Part shown: in pieces, positions 55,335-64,000 of the stretch | How positions within the stretch are numbered: position 1 is the first letter of the stretch | Layout of the letters: each line of letters opens with the position of its first letter | DNA from: Planococcus sp. 107-1 | GTDB lineage: Bacteria > Bacillota > Bacilli > Bacillales_A > Planococcaceae | Reading direction: 5' to 3' | DNA length: 64,000 bases | Assembly: GCF_021513255.1 (NCBI RefSeq) | Contig: NZ_CP090977.1 | Span: 2,294,001 to 2,358,000, forward strand | Program-made: the position numbers and the translations under genes | Notes under the pieces: model-generated | The model's input: the letters and a program-made list of their open reading frames with translations, nothing else | What the model was told of the DNA's origin: nothing | Databases searched by the model: none

Positions 55335-58300
55335 TCGTCTCCTTTCGAATCAATTCAACAGCCTTATCAGGTGATAAAGCCGGTAATTTCCGGAAATTCT
55401 GTTCCGGATCGGTCGGATCGAATTGGCAAATCGACCGGTAGGAACAAAATTGGCAAGGGGTATCTTCTTTTACTTTATAAGGGGTAATTTGTGTATCTCC
55501 ATCAAGGATTCCATTACCCGCTGCTTGGTGCTTATTGCGGACAAACTTCCGGATTAAATTCATGTCCTCTTTCAAAACAGTTTTTGATTGGGATTTTGAA
55601 ATGACGCCTTTCGTATTCATGCGCACCGGAATAATATTGGAGAACCCATCTATTTCATTGTCCATCGCATGGATCACTTCCGGGTCCTCCACTACCAACC
55701 CGTTCATTTTAAAGGACCGCGCCAATTCTTCTTCCAACTCTTCTGCTGTCATCAATTTCGTCAACTTCAACATCGGGTTGTGCATATGGAAATAAAGCAC
55801 GCCCGCCGGTTCAGCTTCCGCTCCGAGCCAGCGCTCTGAATGGGTCAGAGCTACATCTAAGTAAGTGAACGTTTGAAGCGACAATCCGTGGTAAACATCC
55901 CCTAAATCCAATCCTTGCTTAGAAGATTTGTAATCGACAACGCGGATATAAGGTTTACCGTTAATATCTGTTGAGTCAATCCGGTCAATGCGTCCACGGA
56001 CATTCATTTTCCGTCCGCGTTTCAAGTCGATAGCGAGTGGAGGAATTTGCTCTTTCGGGCCAAAGCCGACTTCAAGCGCTACCGGTGAAAAGCCTGTGAC
56101 TTTTGCATGGCGGCTCAACATAAATGCCGTTTGGCGGATAATCCCTTCCAATTTGTGCTGAATGTAGCGATATCTATGGGAACTGATTAATATATGATTG
56201 ACAAAATAAGGTGAAAGTTGATCTAGTGCATTTTTAGCCATTTCCCGGCATTGTTTTTCTGTCAGTGAAGACCACGAGACATTCAAGCGGTTTACTTCAT
56301 CTGAAATCCATTTGATCGCTGCATGGAAAAGATCACCCATTGCCGGCGCCGCTAATTTATACTGGCTGCGTTCTTCTAAACGGAGGCCATACGTAACATA
56401 ATGCGCAAAGGCACAGCCATAATACGTCTCCACTCTTGAAACACTCGATGCAATTGGTGTGCCATATAAAGGTTCAGCGATATCTTCCCTTAATTGTTCC
56501 GCAATATTCGGCTTCAACGGTTCCAAAATCCGTTCAATGACCGATGCCCATAGAGGATCCTGTTGATAATAATGGAGGACGGCCCGCCATTCAGGCGATA
56601 TTTCGCCGTTCCGCAGTTGGGAAGTCAAATAAGACAACGTCGCCCGTGGATGAGAAATATAAGAGAGATGGGATACTTCTTTCAATTCTTCCGGATCGAT
56701 GACGGCCGGAGTCAATTCGATAGAAAGCATATCACGGAGCTTCTGAATATAAAGTGAAGGCAAGAGCGCTTTCCCTTCTTCGTCGGCAATTGGATAGGAT
56801 ACCGTCAAATAATCGGAAGAAGATGTGAATGTCCGATAAGCCATATACGTTTCATCCATTAGCCGCATTTTCGAAGTCGGAGCCAGTTCAAAGCCGATTT
56901 GGGCAAACCATTCCCGCTCTGTATCGGTAAGCAGCCCTTCTTGTTCGACGCGCTGAGGCAAGATGCCGTCATTGGCGCCGATCACAAAGACCGATTTAAT
57001 ATCCATTAGACGGGCCAAGTCCATTTTGGACACCGTCACTTGGTCCAATGAAGGAGGAATGCGCGAGAATTCCAATGTTTCAAATCCTTCATCCAAAATT
57101 TTCAATGCAGCCCCTAACTCGACTTCTTTATCGCCGAACATTAAGACGAACTGGTCTAAAACAGTGGTCCATTGTGTCCACGCCTGTTCATGTTCAGTTG
57201 CCGACAGCAAGCGGTGTTCTGTCTCTTCTCTGTTTTTCAGGGCTTGCAGTTTTTCATAGATATGCATTTGCTCGATAAAGACATATAAAGTTTCAGCAAT
57301 GTCTCTGCCGGTACGGCACCGCTCCAAATCGTCTTTCAACTGAAGCAACGGTTCCCTTATCAAATCCCGGACTGCATGCAGTTCCATTTGAGCAGCTAGC
57401 TCCTCGTCCGTTTGAATACCTGTATGGAATTCAAGTCCGCGATATTTTTTATAGAACCAGCGCTTCTCTTCAAACCAGCGCTCTCCATAAATGCCATTGG
57501 CAATGACGAAGTTTTCAAGAATGTCGCTTCGTTCCCGCCATTTAGAGACACTGCCTTCCGGAAAGAACAAATCGGTCTTTACTGCTCTAAATACCGGTTC
57601 GTAGGAGAAATTCGAAAGTACCGCTTCTAGAATCGACCGATTGAATTCGATGAGCGGATGATGCAGCATGGACTTTTTTCTGCTGATAAAATAAGGGATC
57701 TCATATTGCGGGAAGACCGTATTGATCAATTCATCATAGACTTCCGGCTGCCGGTATAATAAGGCAATGTCCTGGTAGCGCAGTCCGTTCCGAACCTGAT
57801 CACGAATTTTACGTGCGACGGCATGCATTTCTGCGCGCCGATTCGAAGCCTCGATCAATTCGACGTTCCCTTCAGAGACGGTTGTGCGCAAAGGAAAATC
57901 ATCGAAATGCTTTTCCAAATGCGCCAATTCACGATTATTATATCGCCGCTGTTCTGTCATATAAACGGGCATATCGATATCTACCGCTTCAGCTTTTGCC
58001 AATTCGGTCAACCGGCGTGCAGTATTCGCCGACTGAAAAAAAAGATCCTGTTCGTCCTCTGGATTCGAATGGTCATCCATTGGAAGTGCAATGGTCATAT
58101 TCTTAGCGTATTTCATGAGTTCTGTCAGTATTTCGTATTCACGTGCTGTAAAATTAACAAAACCATCGATATAGATGGTTGAAGTTTTAATCATTTCCGA
58201 ATGCTTAATGCGTTCTGAAAGCATAGCTAAATGCCCTTCAGAATCTACAAAAACCGTACCAAGCCGGCTTTCAATTTCCGAAAGGATCAGTTCTAAATCC

Positions 58301-58781
58301 GAAGCTTTATCAAGCAAGGTTCGCGGAGCCCCGCTTCAGCCAATGTATTGCGGATTCCAGTCAATTCGCCGCAATCTACGCAGTATCTCGAGAATTCTTT
58401 CACTAGCTGTTCAATCTGATCGGTAAAGCCTCTTTTTCCGGCAGCTCTCCGGAATAACTGAAACTCTTCTTTATGTTCTTCCAATAAACTGCGGATCAGC
58501 ATGCGATAGCCGAATGTATCCACTTCTCTTCTGCTGATGCCGCCTACTTCCTGGAGCACTCGCCAAGCTAGGCGTTTAAAAGTCACGGCTTGTGCACGGA
58601 TCATGCCTTGCATGCCATATGCTGATGAAAGCCTATACTCGGTAGAAAATGACATTTGATCCGGTACAATGAAGAAAATCGGATCGCCGTCAGCCTGCCG
58701 TTTTAATTCATCGGCTATTTCTTCTTGGATGAATCGTGTTTTTCCGGAACCCGCTCTTCCGTAAACAATTCGTAATGCCAT
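55306..58781 (-). CDS. addB: ATP-dependent helicase/nuclease subunit AddB, frame-disrupted
   Basis: AddB is the partner of AddA. Its N terminus has a Walker A (VYGRAGSGKTRFI) and inactive helicase fold used for Chi recognition. The C terminus has the nuclease motif VVDYKSSKQGLDL and a four-Cys iron-sulfur site (YYGCAFAHYV, then CQFCSYRSICQF). The reading frame starting at 58781 stops at 58293 after LAEAGLREP. The other frame supplies LDKASDLELILSEIESRL from about 58320. One missing G in the minus-strand GGGG run (58328-58331) gives EAGAPRTLLDKASDL. Full length is about 1158 residues. The ATG is preceded by GGAGG. An SOS box is at the promoter. Confidence 0.9.
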
Positions 58782-58797
58782 TATTTAACCTCCAATA

Positions 58798-58811
58798 AGA
58801 ACGTTTGTTCT
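58798..58811. promoter_or_regulatory. LexA (SOS) operator upstream of addBA
   Basis: AGAACGTTTGTTCT is a perfect GAAC-N4-GTTC palindrome, as in the Gram-positive LexA consensus CGAACATATGTTCG. It lies 17-30 bases before the addB start and adjoins the probable -10 box. Confidence 0.75.
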
Positions 58812-58842
58812 AATTATATAAGAACTTGGCCATATTTGCCAT
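58811..58842 (-). promoter_or_regulatory. Possible promoter of addBA
   Basis: On the minus strand TGGCAA is followed after 17 bases by TATAAT, directly upstream of the LexA palindrome. The -35 is a weak match. Confidence 0.4.
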
Positions 58843-58851
58843 TCCCAACTG

Positions 58852-59484
58852 CTATTCCACTTTGCTGCTTTCACGGTCTTTCTTGGCTTGCCGGAAGTCT
58901 GCTTCCACTCGCTTGTTCAATCTTTTCTCAAGCACCTTTCCGATAACGTAGAGTAAAATAATCACTACTATAACGACAGCTGTCCGTATCGGTTGAGTGA
59001 ATAATGCACGGATATCATAGCCTACATAAGAAATCATAAAGACCATCACAAATTTCCCGGCCATCAGCGTCAACAAATAATAATGGCGGCTGATATTAGA
59101 AAGGCCTGCCACTAAATTTACTAATGCAGATGGTGTGAAAGGAAAACAAAGTAATAAAAAAAGCGGGCCGAAGCCATTTCGTTCAACCCAATGAATCAGC
59201 CGCTGGACACGCTCATGTTTTGTCATGAAATTCATAAAGCGTGCACGGCCATATTTCCGGATAATCAGAAACACCACATAAGATCCTGCTACTGCCCCGC
59301 CCCAAGAAATTAAAAATCCAATCCATAAACCATAAGCTGTCGCATTCGCGAACACAAAAACAAACAAAGGAAGAAACGGAAGAAATGCTTCAAAGAAAGG
59401 CAGCAAAAATCCGATCAACGGACCAAAAGCCCGATAAGATTGGGTCAATTCAATAATATTTTCCATCGTAAAAAAATCAGCCAT
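58852..59484 (-). CDS. TVP38/TMEM64 (VTT-domain) membrane protein
   Basis: This 210-residue integral membrane protein of the SNARE-associated/VTT group has GFLLPFFEAFLPFLPLFVFV, ISWGGAVAGSYVVFLIIRKYG, and the conserved FGPLFLLLCFPFTPSALVNL segment with its FPFTP motif. These proteins are thought to act as lipid scramblases or in membrane homeostasis. A homologue (YhjE) lies beside addBA in B. subtilis too. The RBS (AAGGATTGAG) is weak but the ATG fits. Confidence 0.87.
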   Translation of the reverse strand: MADFFTMENIIELTQSYRAFGPLIGFLLPFFEAFLPFLPLFVFVFANATAYGLWIGFLISWGGAVAGSYVVFLIIRKYGRARFMNFMTKHERVQRLIHWVERNGFGPLFLLLCFPFTPSALVNLVAGLSNISRHYYLLTLMAGKFVMVFMISYVGYDIRALFTQPIRTAVVIVVIILLYVIGKVLEKRLNKRVEADFRQAKKDRESSKVE

Positions 59485-59631
59485 GAACTCAATCCTTTTA
59501 ATTGCTTAATTTTCAAAAATCGTTTCTATTTTCAAATAATTTTATGCTATGCTTATATTCGTATATTATTTACTTTACACTCTTTCTCTTCATTTGGAAA
59601 AGAGAAATACTTTGTGCAAGGAGCGATTTGA

Positions 59632-60324
59632 ATGGATGATCGTGGATTTGCTTCCGGGATCAAAGCAGGAACAAGCATTGCAGTAGGTTACTTCCCGATT
59701 GCCCTGACATTTGGATTGCTGGCCAAGACAACAGGCTTATCATTGCTTGAAGCTACTGCGATGAGTATTTTCGTCTATGCAGGTGCAGCCCAATACATAT
59801 CTCTTTCACTAATTGCAGCGGGCGTTTCTCCGCTTCTCATTGTCTTGAACACGTTTGTCGTCAACATTCGCCACTTTCTTATGACGGCTTCGCTCAACGA
59901 AAAGATGCAGCCAGAGAAAAAATGGATAAAAGCCCTTTACGCTTTTGGGGTGACTGATGAATCTTTCTCGGTGCTTGCGACTCAAAAAGGCGGCAAGCTG
60001 CGGACTTCTTTCGGGATTGGCGTTATAGTGATCGCTTATGGCAGCTGGGTCATCTTTACTGCCGTTGGCCATTTGATTGGAGCCAATCTTCCCCACTTCC
60101 TGCAAGCGGCCATGTCCATCGCTTTATATGCCATGTTTGTCGGGCTATTGGTCCCTTCCATGCGCGGCAACCGGAAAGTAGTCAGCTTAGCGTTAATCGC
60201 CGCTTTGATTAATTCTTTCTTTTATTTCACCGGTTGGCTGACAACCGGGTGGGCGATTCTTGTTTCAACGCTGGCATCAGCGATTTTTATTGAAATCATT
60301 TCTTCGAAAGGCAGGCGGACATGA
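59632..60324 (+). CDS. azlC: AzlC-family amino acid permease subunit
   Basis: This 230-residue membrane protein of the AzlC family has MDDRGFASGIKAGTSIAVGY, AGAAQYISLSLIAAGVSP, VVNIRHFLMTASLNEK and a C-terminal helix pair. It forms, with AzlD, an exporter of branched-chain amino acids (YgaZH-like). The ATG has an upstream AAGGAGCG. It overlaps azlD by 4 bases. Confidence 0.92.
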   Translation: MDDRGFASGIKAGTSIAVGYFPIALTFGLLAKTTGLSLLEATAMSIFVYAGAAQYISLSLIAAGVSPLLIVLNTFVVNIRHFLMTASLNEKMQPEKKWIKALYAFGVTDESFSVLATQKGGKLRTSFGIGVIVIAYGSWVIFTAVGHLIGANLPHFLQAAMSIALYAMFVGLLVPSMRGNRKVVSLALIAALINSFFYFTGWLTTGWAILVSTLASAIFIEIISSKGRRT

Positions 60325-60632
60325 TGGGCGCTTGGTATTGGTGGATGATTATCGGTATGGCGGTAGTGACTTACCTTCCACGCGCAATCCCTTTGACTTT
60401 TTTGGAAGGGCGCGAATTGCCGCCGGCCATCCAAAATGTATTGCGCAATATTCCTTATGCGGTATTAGGTGCACTCATCTTCCCGGCCATCTTTTTTGTA
60501 CAGGAAAATGTATGGTTCGGCATTATTGGAGCTACTGCTGCTTTTGGAATCGCTTTTACAGGAGCAAATGTGATGACGGTGGTGTTAGGCTCAATCGCTG
60601 TACTCGCCGTTTACAGCGTTTGGTTCCTATAA
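60321..60632 (+). CDS. azlD: AzlD-family partner subunit
   Basis: This 103-residue hydrophobic subunit begins MMGAWYWWMIIGMAVVTYLP and has RAIPLTFLEGRELPPAIQNVL and three more helices. It is paired with azlC by a four-base ATGA overlap. The small subunit is required for branched-chain amino acid export in studied homologues. Confidence 0.9.
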   Translation: MMGAWYWWMIIGMAVVTYLPRAIPLTFLEGRELPPAIQNVLRNIPYAVLGALIFPAIFFVQENVWFGIIGATAAFGIAFTGANVMTVVLGSIAVLAVYSVWFL

Positions 60633-60660
60633 TGACCATTCGAATCCTTTCTTGCCTATA

Positions 60661-60702
60661 AAAAAACGCCGTTACTCATCTTCATGAGTTTCGGCGTTTT
60701 TT
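60661..60702. terminator. Bidirectional terminator shared by azlCD and csbA
   Basis: Stem AAAAAACGCCG (60661-60671) / CGGCGTTTTTT (60692-60702) with inner ACTCAT/ATGAGT. The csbA stop and last codons (60672 on) are part of the stem. Confidence 0.88.
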
Positions 60703-60929
60703 CTGCGTTGGTACATCGTTGAAGCATACCAAAACCCGATGGTCAGGGAGGCGGCATTTACGACAAATAAGAGCCAAGTATGGGTGTAACCCGCGTAGAC
60801 AGCAGCTGCAATAAGCGCCACTGTCAAGATCAATGCGACTATGTGATTGAAGGTCACGCGGGTAAATAACACGACGAGCAAACCGGGCACCAATAACGAT
60901 AAGAAAAATTTTGTTATCATTGAGTCCAT
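60672..60929 (-). CDS. csbA: CsbA-like general-stress membrane protein
   Basis: This 85-residue protein has three predicted helices, with FFLSLLVPGLLVVLFTRVTF, ALILTVALIAAAVYAGYTHTW and ASLTIGFWYASTMYQ in the order of CsbA/DUF2198. In B. subtilis CsbA is sigma-B controlled; I did not identify a sigma-B promoter here. RBS AGGAG overlaps the end region of minJ, 11 bases upstream. Its coding end lies inside a terminator stem. In B. subtilis csbA neighbours uvrBA; here minJ precedes it. Confidence 0.85.
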   Translation of the reverse strand: MDSMITKFFLSLLVPGLLVVLFTRVTFNHIVALILTVALIAAAVYAGYTHTWLLFVVNAASLTIGFWYASTMYQRRKNAETHEDE

Positions 60930-60940
60930 TTGAATTCTCC

Positions 60941-62092
60941 TTAGTTGACCACAATTAATCCTAAACGGTGGTGATCATGACGGAAAATGACATGCTGGCG
61001 CAATCGGACTTCCCGGTTGTGATCTAAAACTTCCAACCGGCAATGGGCCGCATTCACTTGGATCGCTTCGTAGAGTTCGGTTTCATTCGAAACAGACAAG
61101 CCATTTACTTTTCGGATGACTTCTCCTTTTAACAGACCCATTTTATCCGCTGGAGAATCCGGCAGCACATCGACTATCATGACCCCCATCGACTGAGGCG
61201 TCACTGCATGGTTTCCTTGGCGTTCTTTGATTTCAAAGAATAGCGTAATTGCCAAGCGTCCTGCTGCACCTGCCACCAATGCCACGAAAGCCATTGGTTC
61301 CCACAAAAATGAACCAAGTGCCAGGACGATGATGGCGATGCCTAATTTCCATGTAAGCCCTCCGATTTTTGGGAACAGGTAAATCGGCATCGTTCTTCTT
61401 GAGCGGTTCTGGAACGCGAAAATAAAAGGCACTAACATAAACGAAAAAGAACTTTGCCCGATTGTAAATTGCGGCCAGTAAGGTGCATAAGCATCCAGTA
61501 GGCTGCCTGGAACGACAATTAGCACCGGAATCAGCCATAAGCGTTTAACATCATAGACAGCAGCCATCAATCCGCGCGAAGTATTCTCACGGCGAGGAGA
61601 AGCCGAACTTGCGCCTTTTTTCGAGATAAGAATCCCTTCGGCTATAACGAATGCGCCGGCGATCAATGCCACAGGCACCAGCCAGCCCCAATCGAGGTAG
61701 TAACCTCCATATTCAAAAATCCCAAAATCGATGGTCCAGCCATTTCGTTTAAACAGCCAGCCAAAAATAACAGCCGCCAATGCTATATAAACAAATGAAC
61801 CAAAGTAGAAAAATCCTGTAACCATCATTAAGATGCTGATGAGGCTGAGTGCTACAAGCCATTCGAGCGGAACGACCAATCCAAGTGCACAAAAAACCAA
61901 GGAATAAATTAAGATAAAGACCGCACCATCTTTTAACAGCCCTGAAAATTCAGTCCATCCCCAAACGATGCGTGTCCGAAACATCTTCCGTTCTCTTTTG
62001 ACACGGAAATATCCTAACAGAACTGCTGTCAACAGTGCTATGTAAAAAGCAGGGTTGATAAAAAATCTTCCTATGTCCAGTAACGCATCCAT
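60941..62092 (-). CDS. minJ: Cell-division topological determinant MinJ-like, PDZ membrane protein
   Basis: This protein of about 383 residues has several helices (FYIALLTAVLLGYFRV, ALSLISILMMVTGFFYFGSF, then four or five more) followed by a C-terminal PDZ domain (GVMIVDVLPDSPADKMGLLK, VIRKVNGLSVSNETELYEAI). MinJ bridges DivIVA and MinCD at the division site in B. subtilis. The ATG at 62092 (MDALLDIGRFF) is preferred over an upstream in-frame codon at 62149. Downstream csbA supports the identity by synteny. RBS is weak. Confidence 0.85.
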   Translation of the reverse strand: MDALLDIGRFFINPAFYIALLTAVLLGYFRVKRERKMFRTRIVWGWTEFSGLLKDGAVFILIYSLVFCALGLVVPLEWLVALSLISILMMVTGFFYFGSFVYIALAAVIFGWLFKRNGWTIDFGIFEYGGYYLDWGWLVPVALIAGAFVIAEGILISKKGASSASPRRENTSRGLMAAVYDVKRLWLIPVLIVVPGSLLDAYAPYWPQFTIGQSSFSFMLVPFIFAFQNRSRRTMPIYLFPKIGGLTWKLGIAIIVLALGSFLWEPMAFVALVAGAAGRLAITLFFEIKERQGNHAVTPQSMGVMIVDVLPDSPADKMGLLKGEVIRKVNGLSVSNETELYEAIQVNAAHCRLEVLDHNREVRLRQHVIFRHDHHRLGLIVVN

Positions 62093-62179
62093 TATCACTT
62101 CTTCACACCATCCTATCACGTGCACTGTCGTTTCTTTCCATTGTACCAAAGAACACGAGGTTTCTGTAGATTTTTTCGG

Positions 62180-63286
62180 TTAACGGAAAGCTTGCTCTAA
62201 TTGTTTTAAAAGATCTTCCTTCCCTTCAATTCCTACGGACAGGCGAACGACTTGCGGAGTAATACCGATTTTCTGTTTTTCTTCCTCCGTTAAAGCTCTG
62301 TGTGAGGTGCCGTATGGATAAGAAACGGTCGTTTCCACTCCAGCCAGTGTAGGGACAATTTTAATCCATCCTAAAGAAGAAAAGAATTTAGAGATATCCA
62401 CATCTTCCGGCAACTCGAACGTGACGATTGCGCCTTTTCCGGGATACCAAACTCTCGCTTTTCCTTGCAGGAATTCTGCAATGGCTTTCGCATTTTCAGT
62501 TTGGGCTTTCATGCGCACCGCGAGCGTTTTGAGACCGCGAAGAGTCAGCCAAGCTTCAAAAGGGCTTAAGTTCAATCCTAAATTAACCACTCGTTTTTCC
62601 GCTTCATCGATTAAATCTGCATCTCCTACAAGGACACCTGCCGTGACATCACTATGCCCGCCTATATACTTCGTCGCACTATGAGCTACAAGGTTTGCCC
62701 CTTCGGCATAAGGGGTGATCGTATATGGCGTTGCAAAAGTATTGTCGATCATCACTTTCACTCCATAGCGCTGTTTTAATTGCTCCAACGCCTGAAGATT
62801 TTCTACACGCAGGAATGGATTGGTAATCGACTCACTAAAAATCAATTTAACTTCGGGAAAATCATTTAGTACCTGTTCCATTTCATCGATTTTTGTAAAA
62901 TCAGCAAAATGTACTTGGATTCCCATCCGCACCAATTCTTCTCTCAAAAGATGAAAAGTTCCTCCATACACATCTTCTGCAGCCAGTATATGGTCTCCCG
63001 TTTTCACCACCGCAAGCATTCCTGCGAGTATGGCAGACATCCCAGAAGAAGCTGCTATTCCCTTTGGAGCGCCTTCCATTTCTGCAACAGATTCTCCTAA
63101 AGCATCGGTGTTTGGATTTGCTGTGCGGGAATACAAATACGTCCCGTTTCCTTCGTAATGGCCTTCCAACTCTTCTAATGAAGAAAAAGAGAAAGCGGAA
63201 GTTTGATACAACGGCATCACTTTTGGTTGGATGGAACGTTCTTTCATTGTCGAAGTGTGAACGGCTTTGGTTTCAATTGAGCGCAT
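62180..63286 (-). CDS. Cystathionine gamma-synthase/lyase-type PLP enzyme
   Basis: This 368-residue fold-type I PLP enzyme handles sulfur amino acids. VEDVYGG-like AAEDVYGGTFHLLREELVRM, the PLP Lys in SATKYIGGHSDVTAGV, VIDNTFATPYTITPY and the C-terminal VRLSVGIEGKEDL are conserved. Motifs do not separate cystathionine gamma-synthase, beta/gamma-lyase and methionine gamma-lyase, so I stay general. No S-box was found upstream. The start is 13 bases after the ResA-like gene's stop, so both are likely cotranscribed. Confidence 0.88.
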   Translation of the reverse strand: MRSIETKAVHTSTMKERSIQPKVMPLYQTSAFSFSSLEELEGHYEGNGTYLYSRTANPNTDALGESVAEMEGAPKGIAASSGMSAILAGMLAVVKTGDHILAAEDVYGGTFHLLREELVRMGIQVHFADFTKIDEMEQVLNDFPEVKLIFSESITNPFLRVENLQALEQLKQRYGVKVMIDNTFATPYTITPYAEGANLVAHSATKYIGGHSDVTAGVLVGDADLIDEAEKRVVNLGLNLSPFEAWLTLRGLKTLAVRMKAQTENAKAIAEFLQGKARVWYPGKGAIVTFELPEDVDISKFFSSLGWIKIVPTLAGVETTVSYPYGTSHRALTEEEKQKIGITPQVVRLSVGIEGKEDLLKQLEQAFR

Positions 63287-63299
63287 TTTAGCATCCCCT

Positions 63300-63878
63300 T
63301 TAATCCATATTGGCGATCATTTCTTTCATCATTGTTTCATTCATCGGCCCTACGACTTTATTCTGGACTCTTCCTTCTGTATCAATCATGTATGAAGTAG
63401 GGATAGTCACCGCTTGATAAAGTGTTCCTATATCGCCTTTCTCATCCATCGGAATCGGAAATGTCAGTTCATATTCCTTCACAAAATTTTGAACTTTATC
63501 AATACCTCGATCTTCAGTCGTCAAATTCACTGCTAAAATTTCGACATTATTGCCAGCTGCATGCTCTTCAAAATAGTTTTGCATGTGAGGCATTTCCGCT
63601 CTGCACGGAGGACACCAAGTCGCCCAAAAATTCAAGATCACTTTTTTTCCTTGATAATCAGAAAGTTTTACTTTTTCGCCTTCTAAAGTGGTAAGTTCAA
63701 AATCCGGAGACAATTCTCCTTTTGCCAACCCTTCCTCCGTCGGAAGAAAATCGACATCGCTGCCTAGAGCCATATTATCAAATTCATCTTTATTTTCAAG
63801 ATTCGATTTCACGATCCCTGCAACTGCAATTCCGATCATACAAGCAATGAGCAGTAATCCAATCATTTTTTTAGACAT
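63300..63878 (-). CDS. ResA-like membrane-anchored thiol-disulfide oxidoreductase
   Basis: This 192-residue protein has an N-terminal membrane anchor (MIGLLLIACMIGIAVAGIV) and a TlpA/ResA thioredoxin domain. The active site is WATWCPPCRAEMPH (Cys-Pro-Pro-Cys), with the VTIPTSYMIDTEGRV cis-Pro segment and ELSPDFELTTLEGEKVKLSD before it. It reduces disulfides on the outer face, as ResA does for cytochrome c maturation; the target here is unknown. RBS GAGGTGA. The neighbour makes Cys/Met-type metabolism a possible link (inference). Confidence 0.9.
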   Translation of the reverse strand: MSKKMIGLLLIACMIGIAVAGIVKSNLENKDEFDNMALGSDVDFLPTEEGLAKGELSPDFELTTLEGEKVKLSDYQGKKVILNFWATWCPPCRAEMPHMQNYFEEHAAGNNVEILAVNLTTEDRGIDKVQNFVKEYELTFPIPMDEKGDIGTLYQAVTIPTSYMIDTEGRVQNKVVGPMNETMMKEMIANMD

Positions 63879-63969
63879 TTACAAGTCACCTCATTCATCT
63901 TTCATCATACGATAAATTGACCCCGCTTGTTCCACTTCTGTCTCCATAATTTAAATCATTTTGGCATAA

Positions 63970-64000
63970 TAAAAAGCCGGCATCACTTGACGATGCCGGC
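63970..64000 (-). terminator. Terminator of a minus-strand gene beyond the window
   Basis: A 9-bp stem GCCGGCATC (63976-63984) / GATGCCGGC (63992-64000) is preceded by AAAAA, a T-run on the minus strand. It ends a transcript starting to the right of 64000. Confidence 0.8.

Noticed and set aside
62180..63300. SAM riboswitch (S-box) in front of the Cys/Met enzyme
   Set aside because: Only 13 bases separate it from the upstream gene and no S-box motif is visible upstream of that gene within the window.

Overview
The window is an ordinary stretch of chromosome from a low-to-moderate GC Gram-positive bacterium of the order Bacillales. Gene content and order (spxA-mecA-coiA-pepF-yjbH-yjbI-yjbK, yjbL-yjbM-nadK-yjbO, prpE/mgtE, appDFABC next to fabH-fabF, yitU/yitV/yitW, addB-addA, csbA-minJ) mirror Bacillus subtilis blocks in a rearranged order, and the overall look (TAXI-type TRAP system, N-domain-less ClpB) fits the family Planococcaceae. 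The genus assignment is inference; no 16S rRNA gene is present.

Layout. 1-1.8 kb: a glycosylase fragment, a secreted thermonuclease, a 2H phosphoesterase and one tRNA-Val. 1.8-5.5 kb: a TRAP-TAXI uptake operon with its DUF1850 partner. 5.6-8.0 kb: yutG and the yjcH-yjcG-yjcF cluster. 8-11 kb: fabI, mgtE and prpE. 11-20.6 kb: the yjb/spx proteolysis-competence block, with SpxA, its adaptor YjbH, MecA, CoiA, PepF, the alarmone synthetase YjbM and NAD kinase. 21-38 kb: a predicted secreted glycosidase, oppABCDF, a T-box-controlled trpS, a second oppA copy and appDFABC. 38-40.5 kb: fabH-fabF. 40.6-47.4 kb: yjzD, clpB, yitW/V/U, a DegV protein and CoA-disulfide reductase. 47.5-64 kb: a degenerate membrane-anchored alpha-amylase homologue, yisL, yisK, a DUF418 protein, the addBA recombination nuclease, a VTT membrane protein, azlCD, csbA, minJ, a Cys/Met PLP enzyme and a ResA-like thioredoxin.

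Control sites tie several parts together. Near-consensus FapR operators lie in front of both fabI and fabH-fabF. A CtsR box abuts the clpB promoter. A perfect GAAC-N4-GTTC LexA palindrome lies at the addBA promoter. A 14/15 CodY-like site precedes oppA, a PerR-like site precedes spxA, and trpS has a full tryptophan T-box leader. Most transcription units end in clear intrinsic terminators, many bidirectional.

The most unusual property of this sequence is quality-related or evolutionary. Twelve genes carry fourteen single-position reading-frame breaks, mostly in short G/C runs. Some are in genes expected to be essential or important (fabF, fabH), and addA has three. The protein on both sides of every break continues the same family, so I read most as base-call or assembly indels rather than real pseudogenes. 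I found no phage, transposon, CRISPR array or obviously new multigene system. The best leads are the catalytically degenerate amylase homologue, the N-domain-less CtsR-controlled ClpB, the SOS box on addBA, and a small intergenic island between yjbH and pepF.
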